In this document: positions 1 through 13,039 of the stretch, in pieces
Position numbering within the stretch: position 1 is the first letter of the stretch
How the letters are laid out: each line of letters opens with the position of its first letter
Source: Saccopteryx bilineata
Taxonomy: Eukaryota > Chordata > Mammalia > Chiroptera > Emballonuridae
Assembly: GCF_036850765.1 (NCBI RefSeq)
Contig: NC_089493.1
Span: forward strand, 16,369,632-16,433,631
DNA: 64,000 bases
Reading direction: 5' to 3'
The notes under the pieces: generated by a model
What the model saw: the letters and a program-made list of their open reading frames with translations, nothing else
What the model was told of the DNA's origin: nothing
Database searches by the model: none
Position numbers and translations under genes: made by a program

Positions 1-1272
1 GAGGGAGAGATAAGACGAGATGAGCATCTTCATAAGCTGCTGGTGACTGCAATATAAAAGATAGATTGGGCAGAGATTGGGGTGTATAAAGACTTGAGGC
101 TTGAAGAATGGCAACCAGGTAGGAGCTTCTTATAATAATCGAAGTAAGAAACAATGAGGTCCTGCGTAAAAGCAGCCCCAGTAAGATTGGAAAATCAAGA
201 TACACTGAAAGCCATTAAGGAGAGAAAATGGATACTACAGAAAACAGAGGGGCCTGAAGATGGGAAATTAATCAACCTGGGCCACACGCTTAATGAATGC
301 CAGAGCTGCGATTGGAACCAGGTGTCCACTTCCAGTTAAGGAAAAATTTTGAGACACTGCTTTGCCTGAGTTTATGCTTTGACAATGACAATAATTAAAT
401 TTAAGATGGATTGTCTATTTATAGCACAGGGCTATATTTAAGGGACCCCATTTTTCCTCATTATTCAAGGCAAGTAAACGCAGGTGTTTGATTCAAATAG
501 AATAGGATGGGAACAGCCCCCCTCAATGCCTGAATTTCTTAAAAACAAATAGATGTTGGCTGCCCTTGATTTAACCTTAGAGCAGATATCACATCCCTTT
601 GTCAGTGAGCAAGGTGATGACAGGTTTCCTGGATTTTTTTTTTAAGCCATAGAAATGCAGTGTCAATAGAGACAGCTGCCAAGAGTGCGGTGTCTCAAAT
701 CAAGCCCTCATTCCTAAACAGATTTGGGGGAGTGGATAGGAGTAAGAGTTAAGGAGAGTTGAACAATTAGCCACAGATTACCTTTGTTCTTTACCCTAAT
801 GGCAAAGATCAGGTCAGTGCCATATCCTATTGCCAGGATCAAGTGCAGAAATGTGAGTGAAAAGGCTTAGAAAAGCTGCAAATGAGAAAATTAAAGATTA
901 GAAGCTGTGATCATTCTTTCCTCCAAAGTGAAAATGCTTTTAAAATATTATACAATGCTTGGTTCTGAGAGGATTACAAAGGACTGACACTCTTTGTCTT
1001 AACTTGTTTTTCCAAAATAAAAAGCAGGTGCTATTTGATAAAGAGAACGTTATCATCACGGATGATTCACCAGCTCTTCTCAACTGGCCTGGACGCAGTT
1101 GATTTGTGCACATCCCATAAATTATTTTTGGTAAATGGTAGCTACCAGAAATTTTGTGAGAGGGTAGCTAAACCCCCTCCCAAACACATCGCTAGTGAGT
1201 TATAGTACAAGGAAGTCTCAGATCTTGCATGGAGGCATTTATTATATGAAAATGATTAGCAAATACATACAA
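1..1272. other. Unique AT-rich sequence, no gene seen
   Basis: No reading frame longer than about 60 codons, no splice-bounded exon and no repeat that I recognise. It is ordinary AT-rich noncoding DNA. Confidence 0.6.
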
Positions 1273-1286
1273 TGGAAATGGTTCTT

Positions 1287-1657
1287 TTTTTTTTTTTTTT
1301 TTTTGTATTTTTTTTTTCTGAAGCTGGAAACGGGGAGAGACAGACTCCCGCATGCGCCCGACCGGGATCCACCAGGCACGCCCACCAGGGGCTACGCTCT
1401 GCCCCTCCCGGGCGTCGCTCTGCCGCGACCAGAGCCACTCTAGCGCCTGGGGCAGAGGCCAAGGAGCCATCCCCAGCGCCCGGGTCATCTCTGCTCCAAT
1501 GGAGCCTTGGCTGCGGGAGGGGAAGAGAGAGACAGAGAGGAAGGGGTGGGGGTGAAGAAGCAAATGGGCGCTTCTCCTATGTGCCCTGGCCGGGAATCGA
1601 ACCTGGTCCCCCGCACGCCAGGCCGACGCTCTACCGCTGAACCAACCGGCCAGGGCC
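1287..1657 (-). repeat. tRNA-derived SINE, long family A, full length
   Basis: The SINE lies in reverse: a T-run (its A-tail) is on the left and the tRNA-like head ends at the right in GGCCAGGGCC. A 14-bp perfect target duplication (TGGAAATGGTTCTT) flanks it at 1273-1286 and 1658-1671. The head keeps recognisable A-box and B-box promoter sequences on the minus strand. Open frames across it are SINE shadows, not genes. Confidence 0.93.
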
Positions 1658-2185
1658 TGGAAATGGTTCTTAAGAGATGTTCTGCAGGCTTGAGGAATTT
1701 TCCGCACCTGGAGAGGAGCTTTATGCTCAGTGATGCAGAGGTCATGTGACTGTTACAAAATGAGAAGGAAGGACTCATAGCATGTGTGTTCCACGTAAGG
1801 ACACGTCCTGAAACCAATCCTATCCTCAGTCTCACTAACAAATTGGAACACTAGAATATGATCTAAAAAAAACCCACACAAGCAGGGAGTGGAAAACTGT
1901 ACATTGTATGTGTCATGAACATAGTGTCGGTGGAATGTATATCAAAAGGAAGTTCTCATTTTACTTGCATGATGGATCAGGGCTGAAGAGATGGACCAAT
2001 TGACCAGAGGCAGGTATTTGGAAGGGTTCCCTGGAGCTACATTTGCTTGCAGATTCCTCTGTTGGTTTTGATGTGGCTATGGATTTTGAGACAAATTGGA
2101 CTATGAATTCTTGCTTTTGATCAATAGTTCTCTTCCCACTGAGGGTATAACACAAACATTTGGACTTGGCACCTACCAACATTAA

Positions 2186-2272
2186 GATAGTTTAGTAAAT
2201 AAAAATATACATATATACATAAATGTATATATAATTATAAATATATAAAAATAAATTTTATAATATACAGTA
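2186..2272. repeat. AT-rich simple repeat
   Basis: Low-complexity TA/TATA run with imperfect ATATAC units. It is followed at 2281-2304 by a short perfect inverted repeat. Confidence 0.7.
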
Positions 2273-2304
2273 ACATATGAAACATAGTTCACTGAAACTA
2301 TGTT

Positions 2305-3044
2305 ACCCATTATCTGACACACACATTCTCAACCCTGCCTCTTAACCTGGAGATAACTGATTCTCAGGCTTGTGACATTCTCTGTAGCTTTTCTTACCCT
2401 TTCTCCCACTCTCCATCTTGGTTTTCCTAAATCTCATTGACCTTGATCTCCACCTAAATATGCCCACTCGGGGTGCCTTCCCTGATATCTTGAACCAGTT
2501 AAACCCTGTCATTCCAAGATCCTAATCTATATATGCTATGCTTCTCTGTTGGTGACATTAATGATATTTATGGTTACTTGTCAAAGATTGACTATATACA
2601 CTCTGGGGAAAGAGTCAATGCCAATTTCCTTCACTGCTTTTTGAGGCTCATAAAATTGCTGATATTTTATTGTATTTTGACTTCAAAACAGCAATTCTAT
2701 GGAGTTCAAATTCTTATATGACTTAGTGCTTAGCAAAGTACTTGCCTAAATGTTAAACACAACATATATCTTAAAGTGAATTCATCTAATATGCTTCTTT
2801 TAATAAACAAACAAATAGAGCATTCAGGATAATTTGTACAAACTGCACTTTTTTCTCTAGATCTCATTTGTTAATATCGAATTAATTTATATGTAACAAA
2901 TAATTCATTATATAAGCATTATTTATTTATATTACAGACATATCATAAGAATTTTTAAAAAGGGATAAAGGTTTAATAGAAATTTAGTCCAGTATTTATG
3001 ACTAGTGAATACAATACTCTCCATTTAAGTAGTTTTATTAAAAG
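2305..3044. other. Noncoding stretch, possible weak L2 trace
   Basis: No gene. The CT-rich text at about 2390-2520, including 'TGCCTTCCCTGA', resembles the 3' part of an L2 LINE, but the match by eye is too weak to assign firmly. Confidence 0.35.
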
Positions 3045-3052
3045 TGGGAATG

Positions 3053-3240
3053 TGGCCCTGGCTGGATTGCTCAGTGGATAAAGTGTCAACCTGACATGTC
3101 AGAGGTCATGAGTTCAACTCCCAGTCAGGGCATGTATGAGAATCAATCAAGGAGTGCACAACTAAATGGAACAACTAAGTAAAATTCTATGTTCTCTCTC
3201 TCTCTCTCTTATTTTTTATGAATTAAATTTTTTTTTAAAT
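3053..3240 (+). repeat. tRNA-derived SINE, short family
   Basis: Starts GGCCCTGGCTGGATTGCTCAG, has a B-box-like 'GAGTTCAACTCCCAG', then 'GAGAATCAATCAAGGAGTGCACAAC', a CT-rich tract and an A/T-rich tail. An 8-bp duplication (TGGGAATG) flanks it at 3045-3052 and 3243-3250. It is clearly diverged and so older than the family A copies. Confidence 0.8.
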
Positions 3241-3514
3241 AATGGGAATGCACTCTGGGATCCTGATGCACCCTCTCCTTTCTTATTCTCTCATATGACC
3301 CACAGTGAACTATCCCTACTTATTACTGTCATGGGAGAAGCTTGGAGACACACATGGTCTGGAGTAGGTAGCCTAAATGATCATCCATGAAGTTCCTTTG
3401 GTGCTGGGAGAATGAGTATTGACCTAAACATGATCTGAGAGAAAACAGGACTGTGTAAAGTTAACTGAAATACAAAAGGTTTTTAAGAATTCAGTGGGAA
3501 TTTTAGTAACTAAG

Positions 3515-3739
3515 AAGAGGTTGCCAAACCACGATCCTTGGACCAAATCCAGCTCACCACCTATTTCTGTCAATAAAGTTTTACTTGAACACAACCTTTT
3601 AATTTCTTTGCATTTTGTGTATAGATGCTTTCTCACTAAAACAGTGGAATCGATAGGTACCATTGAGATTATATTGCTGCAAAGTCAAAAATATTTACTA
3701 TCTGTGTCTTTACAAAAAAAAAAAGTTTGCCAACTCCTG
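3515..3739. mobile_element. MER20 hAT-Charlie DNA transposon
   Basis: A nonautonomous hAT element of about 220 bp, the usual MER20 length. It has the typical left end (AGGTTGCCAAACCACG), the middle phrase 'AATAAAGTTTTACTTGAACACA', the late phrase 'AAAATATTTACTATCTG' and the complementary right end 'AGTTTGCCAACTCCTG'. The terminal inverted repeats are still visible. This is an ancient eutherian repeat with no coding capacity. Confidence 0.85.
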
Positions 3740-5161
3740 TTTTAAAGAAATATGTTTCTTATGTGTGGTAAATTGTTTAGTAATTATTATTTGAAAATCT
3801 GGAAACAAATTTGATGTGGATAGCTATGTATGTGGATAATGATTAAGTGATGCAAATAATTGGCAACATTATTTTATTTGCCTACTCCAGTATAAGGTAA
3901 TGCCATCATCAACATGAGGATGAGTTTCCATTTGAGTTTGAGCTTAAAGAGGAGAGTCTAGTTTGCTGACCATGAAATGACTCATGTCATAATGCTCACT
4001 CATTAACCCAAGATATGGTCACAAATCTGAATTACTGCAACATTTTTTGTCTCGCATTCATTTCTTCAGAGTAGGTTGATGTAAAGGCTGACAAATAAAA
4101 ATTTAGTGTCTGGGTTTAGGTGCTTACCTGAGATCTCAATCCATCCCCATCACTTCCTTTAATGAGCTGTGATATTTGCCCCAGTCAGATGAAAAGAACA
4201 AGGAAACTGAACAAAACCATTATTCTAGGGGTTTGGAGCCTAGACGTGATATTGAGAGGTTTCCGCAGGTATCACGGAGAGATGAAGTGTGGAGGGGGAG
4301 CCAAACGGGGCTGCCGCCCCACTCAGCCCTGACGCTGTTGGCCACAGATGGTTCACAGCCCTCGCTGGGTCTCCGGGTGCTCTCGGGTCACATCTGTGCC
4401 TTCAAACACCTCTGAATATAGCAATTCAAGGTTTTTCCTCCCTGATTATGGAAGTTGTCATTTACTGGACGACTGTAAAATTTCCTCTTAAACTCTGATC
4501 AGAGTTGTTTTTTCCATATGTGACTGTTTCTCTATTCCGAACTCGGATGCTATTTCCCCCTCCTTGTGGTTTTTCTCTGGGGCCAATTTGTTTACCTCCT
4601 ATCTGTCATTTGATAAGCACCTGACCATTTATTGCTCACAGCTTCTGCCATAGTACAATCTTTAATATGTCCTATAGTCATTTAAATCTGATTCTTATTT
4701 TTAGACACACATACACACACAATTACCAGATATAGCTACTGATTTTGTACCCTGTGGGCTTTGTTATTCATTAGAGAATATTATATTCTTTCAGCAATAC
4801 TGGCTTTCTATTTGGCTTAGAATCTCTGTGCCATCTTTTCTCCATAGTGTATGCAGAAATCACAAATTAGTACTGACTTTCTGCACAGCTAATTTTCTGC
4901 ATTACCCTGGATCTCGTTGGGCTCCACTTTCAAGGTTCCTTAGAATTAACAATGATTATTTAACCAGCAAATCACAAAGAAGTAATTCTTTATCTGTACC
5001 CAGAAACTAGATAATTGTTTCTGTTAAGTGTTGTTTCATACTTGTTCGTTTTGTTAATTTTTGCTGCATTAAAAATACCACCCACTGGCTAGTTCTATAA
5101 GAACTAACATGAATCAGTATAAAAGAATACCCACTATCAAGCTAAGAAATAGTGGAAAAAT
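3740..5161. other. Noncoding stretch with a local GC-rich patch
   Basis: No gene recognised. A GC-rich patch at about 4270-4400 stands out from AT-rich flanks. It holds short overlapping open frames of 69-79 codons that look like no family I know. A short AC repeat lies near 4705-4722. Confidence 0.5.
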
Positions 5162-5175
5162 AAAAAATTATTTTA

Positions 5176-5503
5176 TTTATTTATTTTACATAGGCAGAGA
5201 TAGACAGGGACAGACAGACAGGAACGAAGAGAGAGATGAGAAGCATCAATCATTAGTTTTTCTTTGCGTGTTGTGACTTCTTAGTTGTTCATTGATTGCT
5301 TTCTCATATGTGCCTTGACCACGGGCCTTCAGCAGACCGAGTAACCCCTTGCTGGAGCCAGTGACCTTGGGTCCAAGCTGGTGAGCTTTTTACTCAAGCC
5401 AGATGAGCCCGCGCTCAAGCTGATGACCTCAGAGTCTCGAACCTGGGTCCTTCCGCATCCCAGTCCGACGCTCTATCCACTGCGCCACCACCTGGTCAGG
5501 CTC
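5176..5503 (-). repeat. tRNA-derived SINE, family B (GCCTGACCAGG type)
   Basis: Minus-strand SINE whose head reads 'GCCTGACCAGGTGGTGGCGC' from the right end. A 13-bp duplication (AAAAATTATTTTA) flanks it at 5163-5175 and 5504-5516. It contains the diagnostic body phrase for 'cttctcatctctct' and a tail of TTTA units. Confidence 0.9.
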
Positions 5504-5516
5504 AAAAATTATTTTA

Positions 5517-6652
5517 AATAACTTTATTTTACTTAAATTTGAGGCAAAGTACTTCAAGATGGCTATAGCTTGTAAACCATAACTACTCTTTATATATACC
5601 TCCAGTAACATTCTAAAAGTAGTTATATGGAGGTTTGCAAATATAAGCACACCTTTTTAAATTTAATAAAATAAATGCCTACCTGTCTCAGTCAGTGTCC
5701 TAGCTCCTGAAAACAGAGAGATAAATAAGATCTATGTTCATCTTCAGAGCGTTTTTCTTTGCACACCACAATAAAAAAGGCAGACCCCTATAGGCATTGC
5801 AGCAAAATAAATACTACAACAAACATTAATAGAAGTAAACTGGTAATTCAGAGACAGAACTAAAGCCAGTAAACTTGCTGATTTTTCCTGAAATTTAAAT
5901 GAACAAATCCATAAATTATCAATTAATGAAACGTTGGAAAGAGAGCTAAGAAAGTCAGCAGTGACCTCTAGTAAAAGAAGGAAGAATGTGAGCTCTGCAT
6001 TAAATACGAGCGCTGTATCAAATAATCCATCTGAGTTCTTGTTGGTTGCAAAAACAGACTAAATACCACCAAAAAAAATTGAAAAGGTCAGAACATGTTG
6101 TAATAAATGAAGTGAGCTTGTGCCTGGTGCCACCACATCTCACTATAATTGGTATTTGCTTTTTTAAAAAGATACTGTAACATTTACACTTTAATTATAT
6201 ATGATAAGAATGTGAACCAAGTTTCAAAACAAACAAACCTAAAAAGTTAAAATTCTACATGTGGAACAGGACTTAAAAATAAATAACAAAAAGTTTACCT
6301 TTAAAATCAAATCCGGGTTATACCTCCTACTCACATGACCCAGATTCACCATCGACTCGTTGACTGAGCATCTGAATTCTTCTAGTTAACTAATAAAAAA
6401 GGCTTTTATTAACTAACTGAACAAATTATTTTTAATTTATATGTTTAGTTTTATGCCAATATGACCAATATGAAACTAACACCTCTCATAAACACTGTAA
6501 TTGGCATTAAATTAATTGTTAAAGCAGAATTCATATTGCTTATTTGTGTGAAAAATCTTTAAAAACTTTTCACTGCTTGTTGAGTAAAATTTTCATTTCT
6601 TCTCAGGAACCTTTAACCTGCCCAAAATGTTCGGCTTAATTCACTAACCTTA
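5517..6652. other. AT-rich noncoding stretch
   Basis: No open frame worth reporting and no repeat recognised with confidence. Confidence 0.5.
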
Positions 6653-6662
6653 TTGTTCATTT

Positions 6663-7065
6663 CTTCATTTGTGTGTGTGTGTGTGTGTCTGTGTGTGTGT
6701 GTGTGTGTGTAATAGAGACAGAGAGAGAAAGAGACAGAGAAAGGAACAGATAGGGACAAACAGACAGGAAGGGAGATAGATGAGAAGCATCAGTTCTTTG
6801 TTGCAGCATCTTAGTTATTGTTTGTTGATTGCTTTCTCATATGTGCCTTGACCAGGGGGACTACAGCAGAGCAGGTGACCTCTTGCTCAAGCCAGTGACC
6901 TTTGGGCTAATGCCAGCGACCATGGGGTCATGTCTATGATCTCATGAGTGACCCTCTGCTCAAGCTGGATAAACCCGCACACAAGCTGGAGACCTCAGGG
7001 TTTCAAATCTGGGTCGTTCGCATCTTAGTCTGATGTTCTATCCACTGTGCCACCACCTGGTCAGG
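6663..7065 (-). repeat. SINE family B with an expanded GT microsatellite in its tail
   Basis: Minus-strand family B SINE, diverged. A 10-bp duplication (TTGTTCATTT) lies at 6653-6662 and 7066-7075. Between the left duplication and the SINE body is a GT dinucleotide run (about 6671-6710), so the microsatellite arose inside the SINE tail. Confidence 0.85.
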
Positions 7066-7075
7066 TTGTTCATTT

Positions 7076-8289
7076 ATTTCTTGTATATATTCACTTATCT
7101 TTAAATGACTGATTTTTGTTTGTCAAACCAAGAGCTGTGTGCCCTTTCTGGGCCAGCATACCATTTGGGTCATTGATAAACAATGAGAGGAAAATGACTT
7201 GTAAAAAGTACAGAAACTAAGCAAAGGCTCTCATTCCCTTTATACCACACCAGATGCAGTAACACACATTGCAACGGGGTCACCAACTATCTACCAAAAA
7301 TGTGAATCTTTGAATATCTAAAAAGATCTAAGTACTGCTTGTGTGATGGTGGGCTCAAATGCAGAGCATCGAGCCTCAGCTTATAGGAAAAGGGCAGAGA
7401 ATAGGAGAGCATGCAGGGCCTTGTTCTTGTTTATGTGTTTGAAACCACAGAAATCAGGGAAGGATGGAAAATGTATTTATTAGGGCCATTAGTATGGGTT
7501 ATTACATAATCTCTCTAGTTGCAGTCTCAATGTCTTGAAAGTGGCATTCAAGCAACTTGTGTAAAAAACCTCAGCAGATTTTATCTTTATTAACTTTTAT
7601 TTATAAGAACAAGAACTTACAAGACAGTACCTAACAGAAAGGGAATTGGAGGGCAGGGAGATCCATTATATCGATAGAAAGATAGATAGATGATAAATAG
7701 ATAGATATATAGATAGATAGATACATACATACATAATACATAGATAGATAAATATTGATATATATCATATATTAATTAATTTGCATTTCCTGCAAATTTT
7801 TTCTCTGCATCCATGCCTTTCTTTAAGTAACTTCTTCCATCCAACCACTTATTAAAAATAGGTATATATGTCTATAAAACTCTCATACAATATTTTAAGG
7901 GCAGAATACATTACAAAGTGTATTCTTGATTACTGGATATGACAACTTATAATTTTACTTTTATTATGGCAAATAACCCTTATTCTAGGAGTTAATTAAT
8001 AGACTCAGTAATTGTAATGAATAGGTTTCTGCAGAGAGGCTCCTAAACCACAAGCATAGCAGGCCCTCAGATCACACAGCTTCCTTCAATGCTTCATGCA
8101 GTTAAATGGGTTAGTTATAGAAATTAAAAGATAGAAAGAGATTCTCACTGACAGCACATATAAAATAAAATTTTAAAAGGTTAAAAATTAAAGTCAGAAA
8201 GAAATGCACCTCAGTAAAATAGAAATCAAAAGCGAATAAGTGTAACCATGTTATATCTTACGAAATAGAATTAAAAGGGAAAAAAACAT
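7076..8289. other. Noncoding stretch around the GATA repeat
   Basis: No gene or assignable element apart from the tetranucleotide repeat. Confidence 0.5.
7668..7762. repeat. GATA/CATA tetranucleotide microsatellite
   Basis: Imperfect tandem GATA units passing into ATAC units and then into a TA-rich tract. Confidence 0.9.
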
Positions 8290-10490
8290 AAGGGTAAAAG
8301 ATAGTTGTTACATGCCAGTAAACTAAAGAATAGGTCATAAAAATAGTTATTATATGCACCTAAAAATATAACCTGTAAATATATCAAAAATAGCCAGTGG
8401 AACTGCAAGTGAACTCATGAAAAAAATAATTATTATAGTTTAATTTTCAAAAACTCTTCAAAAACTACTAGTTGAAGCCGAAAAGTGAAAACATTAATGA
8501 CCTGAATAATACACTGAATAAATGCAAACTATTAAATATAGAAAAAGAACTACAGACAACAAAGATACTAGTTTGTTTTTAAACACCATGCATCACTTAT
8601 GAAAAAACAAATTATGCATTGGGCAATAATGGCAAGCTCTAACTTGTGTCTATAAAAATTATGTATTACCAAGTCACTGCTCGGTTAAAAAGAAAATTAC
8701 AAAGTAAATCAAAAAGTGTAACGGTATCAATGGTAATATCTCACTACAAGTTAGAAGCACACAAATAAAGCAGTACTTAAATAAAAATGTATAGCTTTAA
8801 GTGTATTTATTAGGTAAATCTAAATATTAAAAAGTAGTAACTATAAAATCCCAAAGAATCAACAACAAAAACTTGAGAAATAAGCAATTGTAGTAAAGTT
8901 GCAGGATACAAGTTTAATACACAAAAGTTAATTATCTTCCTATATAAACCAGTAATGAGTATGAGAAAATTTAAAACACAATACCTTTTAAATTAGTACC
9001 CCATCAAATTGAAATACTTAGCCATAACTCCAATAAAATACATAAAAGATCTACTTGGCAAAACTCTGATAAACAAAAGAGCTAAAGCCATGTAGAGATA
9101 GTTCAAATTTATAAATAGTTAGGACCCAATAGTCTCAAAAAGCCAATTCTTCTCAACTTGATCTGAAGATCCAATGTAATCCAAATCCAATTCACAAATT
9201 ATTTTGTGGGTATTTGCAAAGATTCTAAAGTTTATATAGAGAGGGTTAAGACCCAGAATACCCAACACGATATTTAATGAGAAGAACAAAGTTGGAAAAT
9301 AGATACTACATGACTTAAAGACTTACTATAAAGTTAAAGTAATCAATACAGTGAGGTATTGACAAAAGAAGAAACAAATAGATCTATGGAACGAAATAGA
9401 GAGCTCAGAAACACACTCACAAACATAGTCGACTGATCTTTACAAAGGAGCAATGCAGCAAAATGGAGAAAATACAGTATTTTCAACAAATGGTGCTGGA
9501 AAAAATGGACATCCATATGAAGGAAAATGTTGCTGACTTAATACCCTTCAAAAAATCAGAAGGCACCAAATGTTTTTAATGTTGGATTCTACTAAACACT
9601 TAAGAAAGAAATTATACAAATTTTATAACAACCTCATTTAAAGGATAAAAGCAGAAAAAATTTTCCTAACTCGTTATATAAGTCTAATATTATTACCCTA
9701 ATACCAAAACCGGACAAAGTATTACATGAAAAGAAAACTATAGACCGATATTCCTCAATAAAATGCAAGGTGGGGCAGAAGTAGGTATATAAATAGTTGT
9801 TGATTTGCAAAAAAAAGTTCATTCTTTATAATTCTTTATTAATTATTTTCTTATTTTTATACAAACAACTGTAAACTTCCTTTGCCCCACCCAGTATTAA
9901 CAAATTGACTTCAACAATGTATGAAAACAATTATATGCCAAATTAAATATATTCCATGTATTCAAAACTTGTTCAGCATTCAAAAACCAATTAATGTAAT
10001 TCACTGCATCAATAAGCTAGAAAAGAAAAATCACAATTATGTCAACACATGTAGAAAAAAAGCATTGGACAAATTCCAACCTTCATGATAAAAACTCTTA
10101 GAATTACATCTCAGAAATAGATTAAGGATTAATAATTAAGAGGAGGAGCACAGAAGACTTTTAGAACAGTGAAAAACACTCTTTATATGATATTAATAAA
10201 GACATGTCACTATACATTTATTCAAACCCACATAATGTACACCACCAAGAGTGGGCCCTAATGTAAACTATGAACTTTGGGTGATAATGATGTGTCATTG
10301 CAGTTTTATCAGTTGTAACAGATGTACCACTCTGGCAGGGGATGTGGATAATGAAAGAAATTCTTCATGAATCGGGGCAGAGGTCTAGGGGAAATCTCTG
10401 TGCCTTCCCCTCAATTTTTCTGTGACCCAAGACTGCTGTACTACTTTGGTTATTATTACTAAATACATAAATAAAACCTTAATTAAAAAT
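8290..10490 (+). mobile_element. Old rearranged L1 remnant
   Basis: Plus-strand L1 sequence too decayed for open frames. Blocks recognised by wording: endonuclease-region text at about 8300-8560, text before the RT domain to about 8840, late-ORF2 text at about 8860-9560 (for example 'AATGGTGCTGGAAAAAATGGAC'), RT-region text at about 9600-10130 ('CTAATACCAAAACCGGACAAAG'), and an old L1 3' UTR at about 10160-10480 ('GGGTGATAATGATGTGTCA'). The RT block lies downstream of the late-ORF2 block, so either two copies overlap or the element was scrambled. A mariner-type MITE interrupts the RT block. Confidence 0.7.
9769..9891. mobile_element. Mariner-type MITE (123 bp)
   Basis: The ends GGTGGGGCAGAAGTAGG and, in reverse complement, GGTGGGGCAAAGGAAGT form imperfect inverted repeats of about 29 bp that run into a shared AGTTGT. 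The interior is AT-rich and noncoding. Length and ends suit a Tc1/mariner-derived MITE. A clean TA duplication is no longer certain. It interrupts L1 RT-region sequence, so it is younger than that L1. Confidence 0.75.
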
Positions 10491-13035
10491 AGTCCAGGCA
10501 ACCATCTCCTTGGCTAGAGTCAGTAACATGTGTGCCATGTGGTCAATTCTGGCTTATACAACACAGGAAGCCCCTCTTGGCCCCTAGCTAAAGTCATTTC
10601 CTTCTCTTATTCTGCCCCGTTGTACTGGACTCTATGAAGTTTCATGTGGTTAGTACTATCATTATCAATAGCAACATATCAATGACAAGAATAAATAGTA
10701 CATGCTTGGAAACTAAAAATGGTTTGTTGTCTAGTGGTTCAAAATGTTAACCTGCCAGGTGGACAATTTCATTGAGCTTTTGTTAGCTAGGAAATTTGGT
10801 AGATTGAATAAATTCCACGGGTTGAATGAGAGAGGAAAAAGGAAATGGAAGGGAGGTGAAAGAATGTGTGTTGTATTTAAAAGGGATTCTTTTTCTCTGA
10901 ATATATATATAAAAATGTCACTGATATTTTTTCCAAGGTTTATGCTACTTAGTTTCCAGCAGTGACTGGTCAGAAAAGCTGGGAATTAGGGCAAGAAAAG
11001 AAACAAACTTCAATGCTAGACCTGTGAGTGGGTTTGTTTGAAACTAGCGTTTGCTAATGACACTCTAGGGCAACAACCTGCCTTCTCAACACTGCTGACA
11101 GTTAAGCTAAATTAACTTGGTGGTTAATTGTTTTGTCACGTATGCTTTTATTTAAATAGACTATTTGCCACTATTTAGACATACACAGATATCCTTATAT
11201 CCTGACTCTCGGGCCAAACTCAAGTGCTGCTCATATAACTATCACATTGTTAATGTAGCACTTAAATGCACATTATACTCCTATATCCTATGCACAGCTT
11301 AGCTGTCAAGTTTGGCACACAACAAATTGGTATGCATCTTTAATTATCTTGCTTCTAGTTTCCTGTCTTCCTTCGGACACCCTCATTGATTCTTTCTCAA
11401 AATGAGAGAAACATATTATATTATAGGTGTCATGTGATAAGTAAGCGTTTTCAATGCGTTTTTCCAGTAGTATTGGTAGGAGTGATGTTGCCTAAATAGA
11501 AAATTCATAGGTGTATATGAGAGGAGGGATATTTTGTTTCCACCCAATGGTGTTAGAGAACACATTAATGTAGCAATTAAAAAATTTTTAATAGGGAGAA
11601 GAAAAAAATCACCAAGTGTGTTCACAAGTACTTTTCTCTTTTCGCCTTCATTGCCCAGGCACTTGTCAAAATTTTATTCAGATGCAAATACTGATTTTCT
11701 GTCCTGTTTAGTATTATTACCCTTCCTCCATTACATAGACCAGCATGACATGTACACCCAAGTGTATTAATATGATATACACCTGCAGTGTGTATTTTCC
11801 TCTTCTGTTTTTACTTCCATCACATAATTTGAGGATGACTCTTATACACTCAGTGACCACTAGGAGGACACATTCTCCTCTTCTTGGTAAATAGGCAGCT
11901 GTTAAGTTCCTAAACTGACCTTCCGCTTTGGGACTAATAAACCACAAGGGGTATGCTCAAGCTCTAACTTTGGACCACTATTAAAAAAATTTGTTTAGCT
12001 CATGAGTATTCTCCAGAATCTATCCACTAAAGACTGTTTTGGGGTCACTAAACCCTAGTTCATGAGGACACATTTCTCAGGTCAACATACCAAGGTACCA
12101 GTTCCATCTCTATCTATGTAGAGTCTCCACAACTTTCATGAGATCCACCGTCTCTCAAACTTTCTTATGTTAATTTGTTCTTCATAGCAAATTAGTTTCA
12201 TGCCCATTTTAATTGGTAACCTCTTCTAATTCTAATGGGCATTCTTATGTTTCTTAGACTCATTCTTCTTAATCTAAAAGCAAAAATATAATTGCAGTTA
12301 CTCAATTTCTTAGAACTATGCAAACATCATGCTATAAGCAAGAGAAGAAATTAATGTTTTGTCAGTAGTAATACTATTTGTCTTCAGTTGAAGAAACTGA
12401 AGAAAACTTATAGTGTATTACCTTAGTTATCACAAAAAATTCTGAATGGTATACACAGAGAAACCAAAGTTCTTCATTTTTAATGTGAAAAAAATGATAT
12501 GAACCTATTTATTCTCATGCCAGATGCAGTACTTGCTGCAGGAGAGTTTGGCTCAACTACCTACTTGAAGATCATTTTTTCTTTCTCAACAAATAAAATT
12601 AAGTGGTTCATGACAAGCACAAAAACCATATGGTTCTTTCTCTAATTGTATTCATATTTGGTTGGGACAGATAATAATAAAAAAGTCACCTAAATACAAG
12701 TGAAGGTATAAATCATGGCCACTGCTCTGTAGTGTAACTATAACGTGACAAAAACTTTAATGACTTTGATCCAGTCAGTTACATTGGAAGGAATTCCTCT
12801 GAAGAACCGAGTAACTGTAATTTAAAAGGTGAGTATAATCCACTAGGTGAATAAGAATAGGAAGACTATTTGGTAGAGGAAATAACCTATACAGAGATCC
12901 TGCATTAAAAGACTGTTTAAACACAAAATGTCTTGTGGAGAGTGACAGGAACAAGGGAAGCTAGTAATTGAGCAAACAGAAGAGGGGATCACACCACACA
13001 GGCCTTTAGAACAAGTGCAGGAAACCACTGATGGG
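10491..13035. other. Noncoding stretch, no element identified
   Basis: About 2.5 kb with only short open frames, none resembling a known protein. No repeat family was recognised by eye, although ancient ones could be present. Confidence 0.5.
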
Positions 13036-13039
13036 CACG

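Noticed and set aside
1195..1841. Overlapping open frames of 67-171 codons
   Set aside because: They read through the GC-rich body of a family A SINE in several frames. The same artefact recurs at 13681-14148, 24145-24669, 25591-26013, 29570-30003, 30923-31400 and 53828-54428.
6671..6710. GT microsatellite as a possible Z-DNA regulatory element
   Set aside because: It lies inside a SINE tail between target duplications, so origin by slippage is enough.
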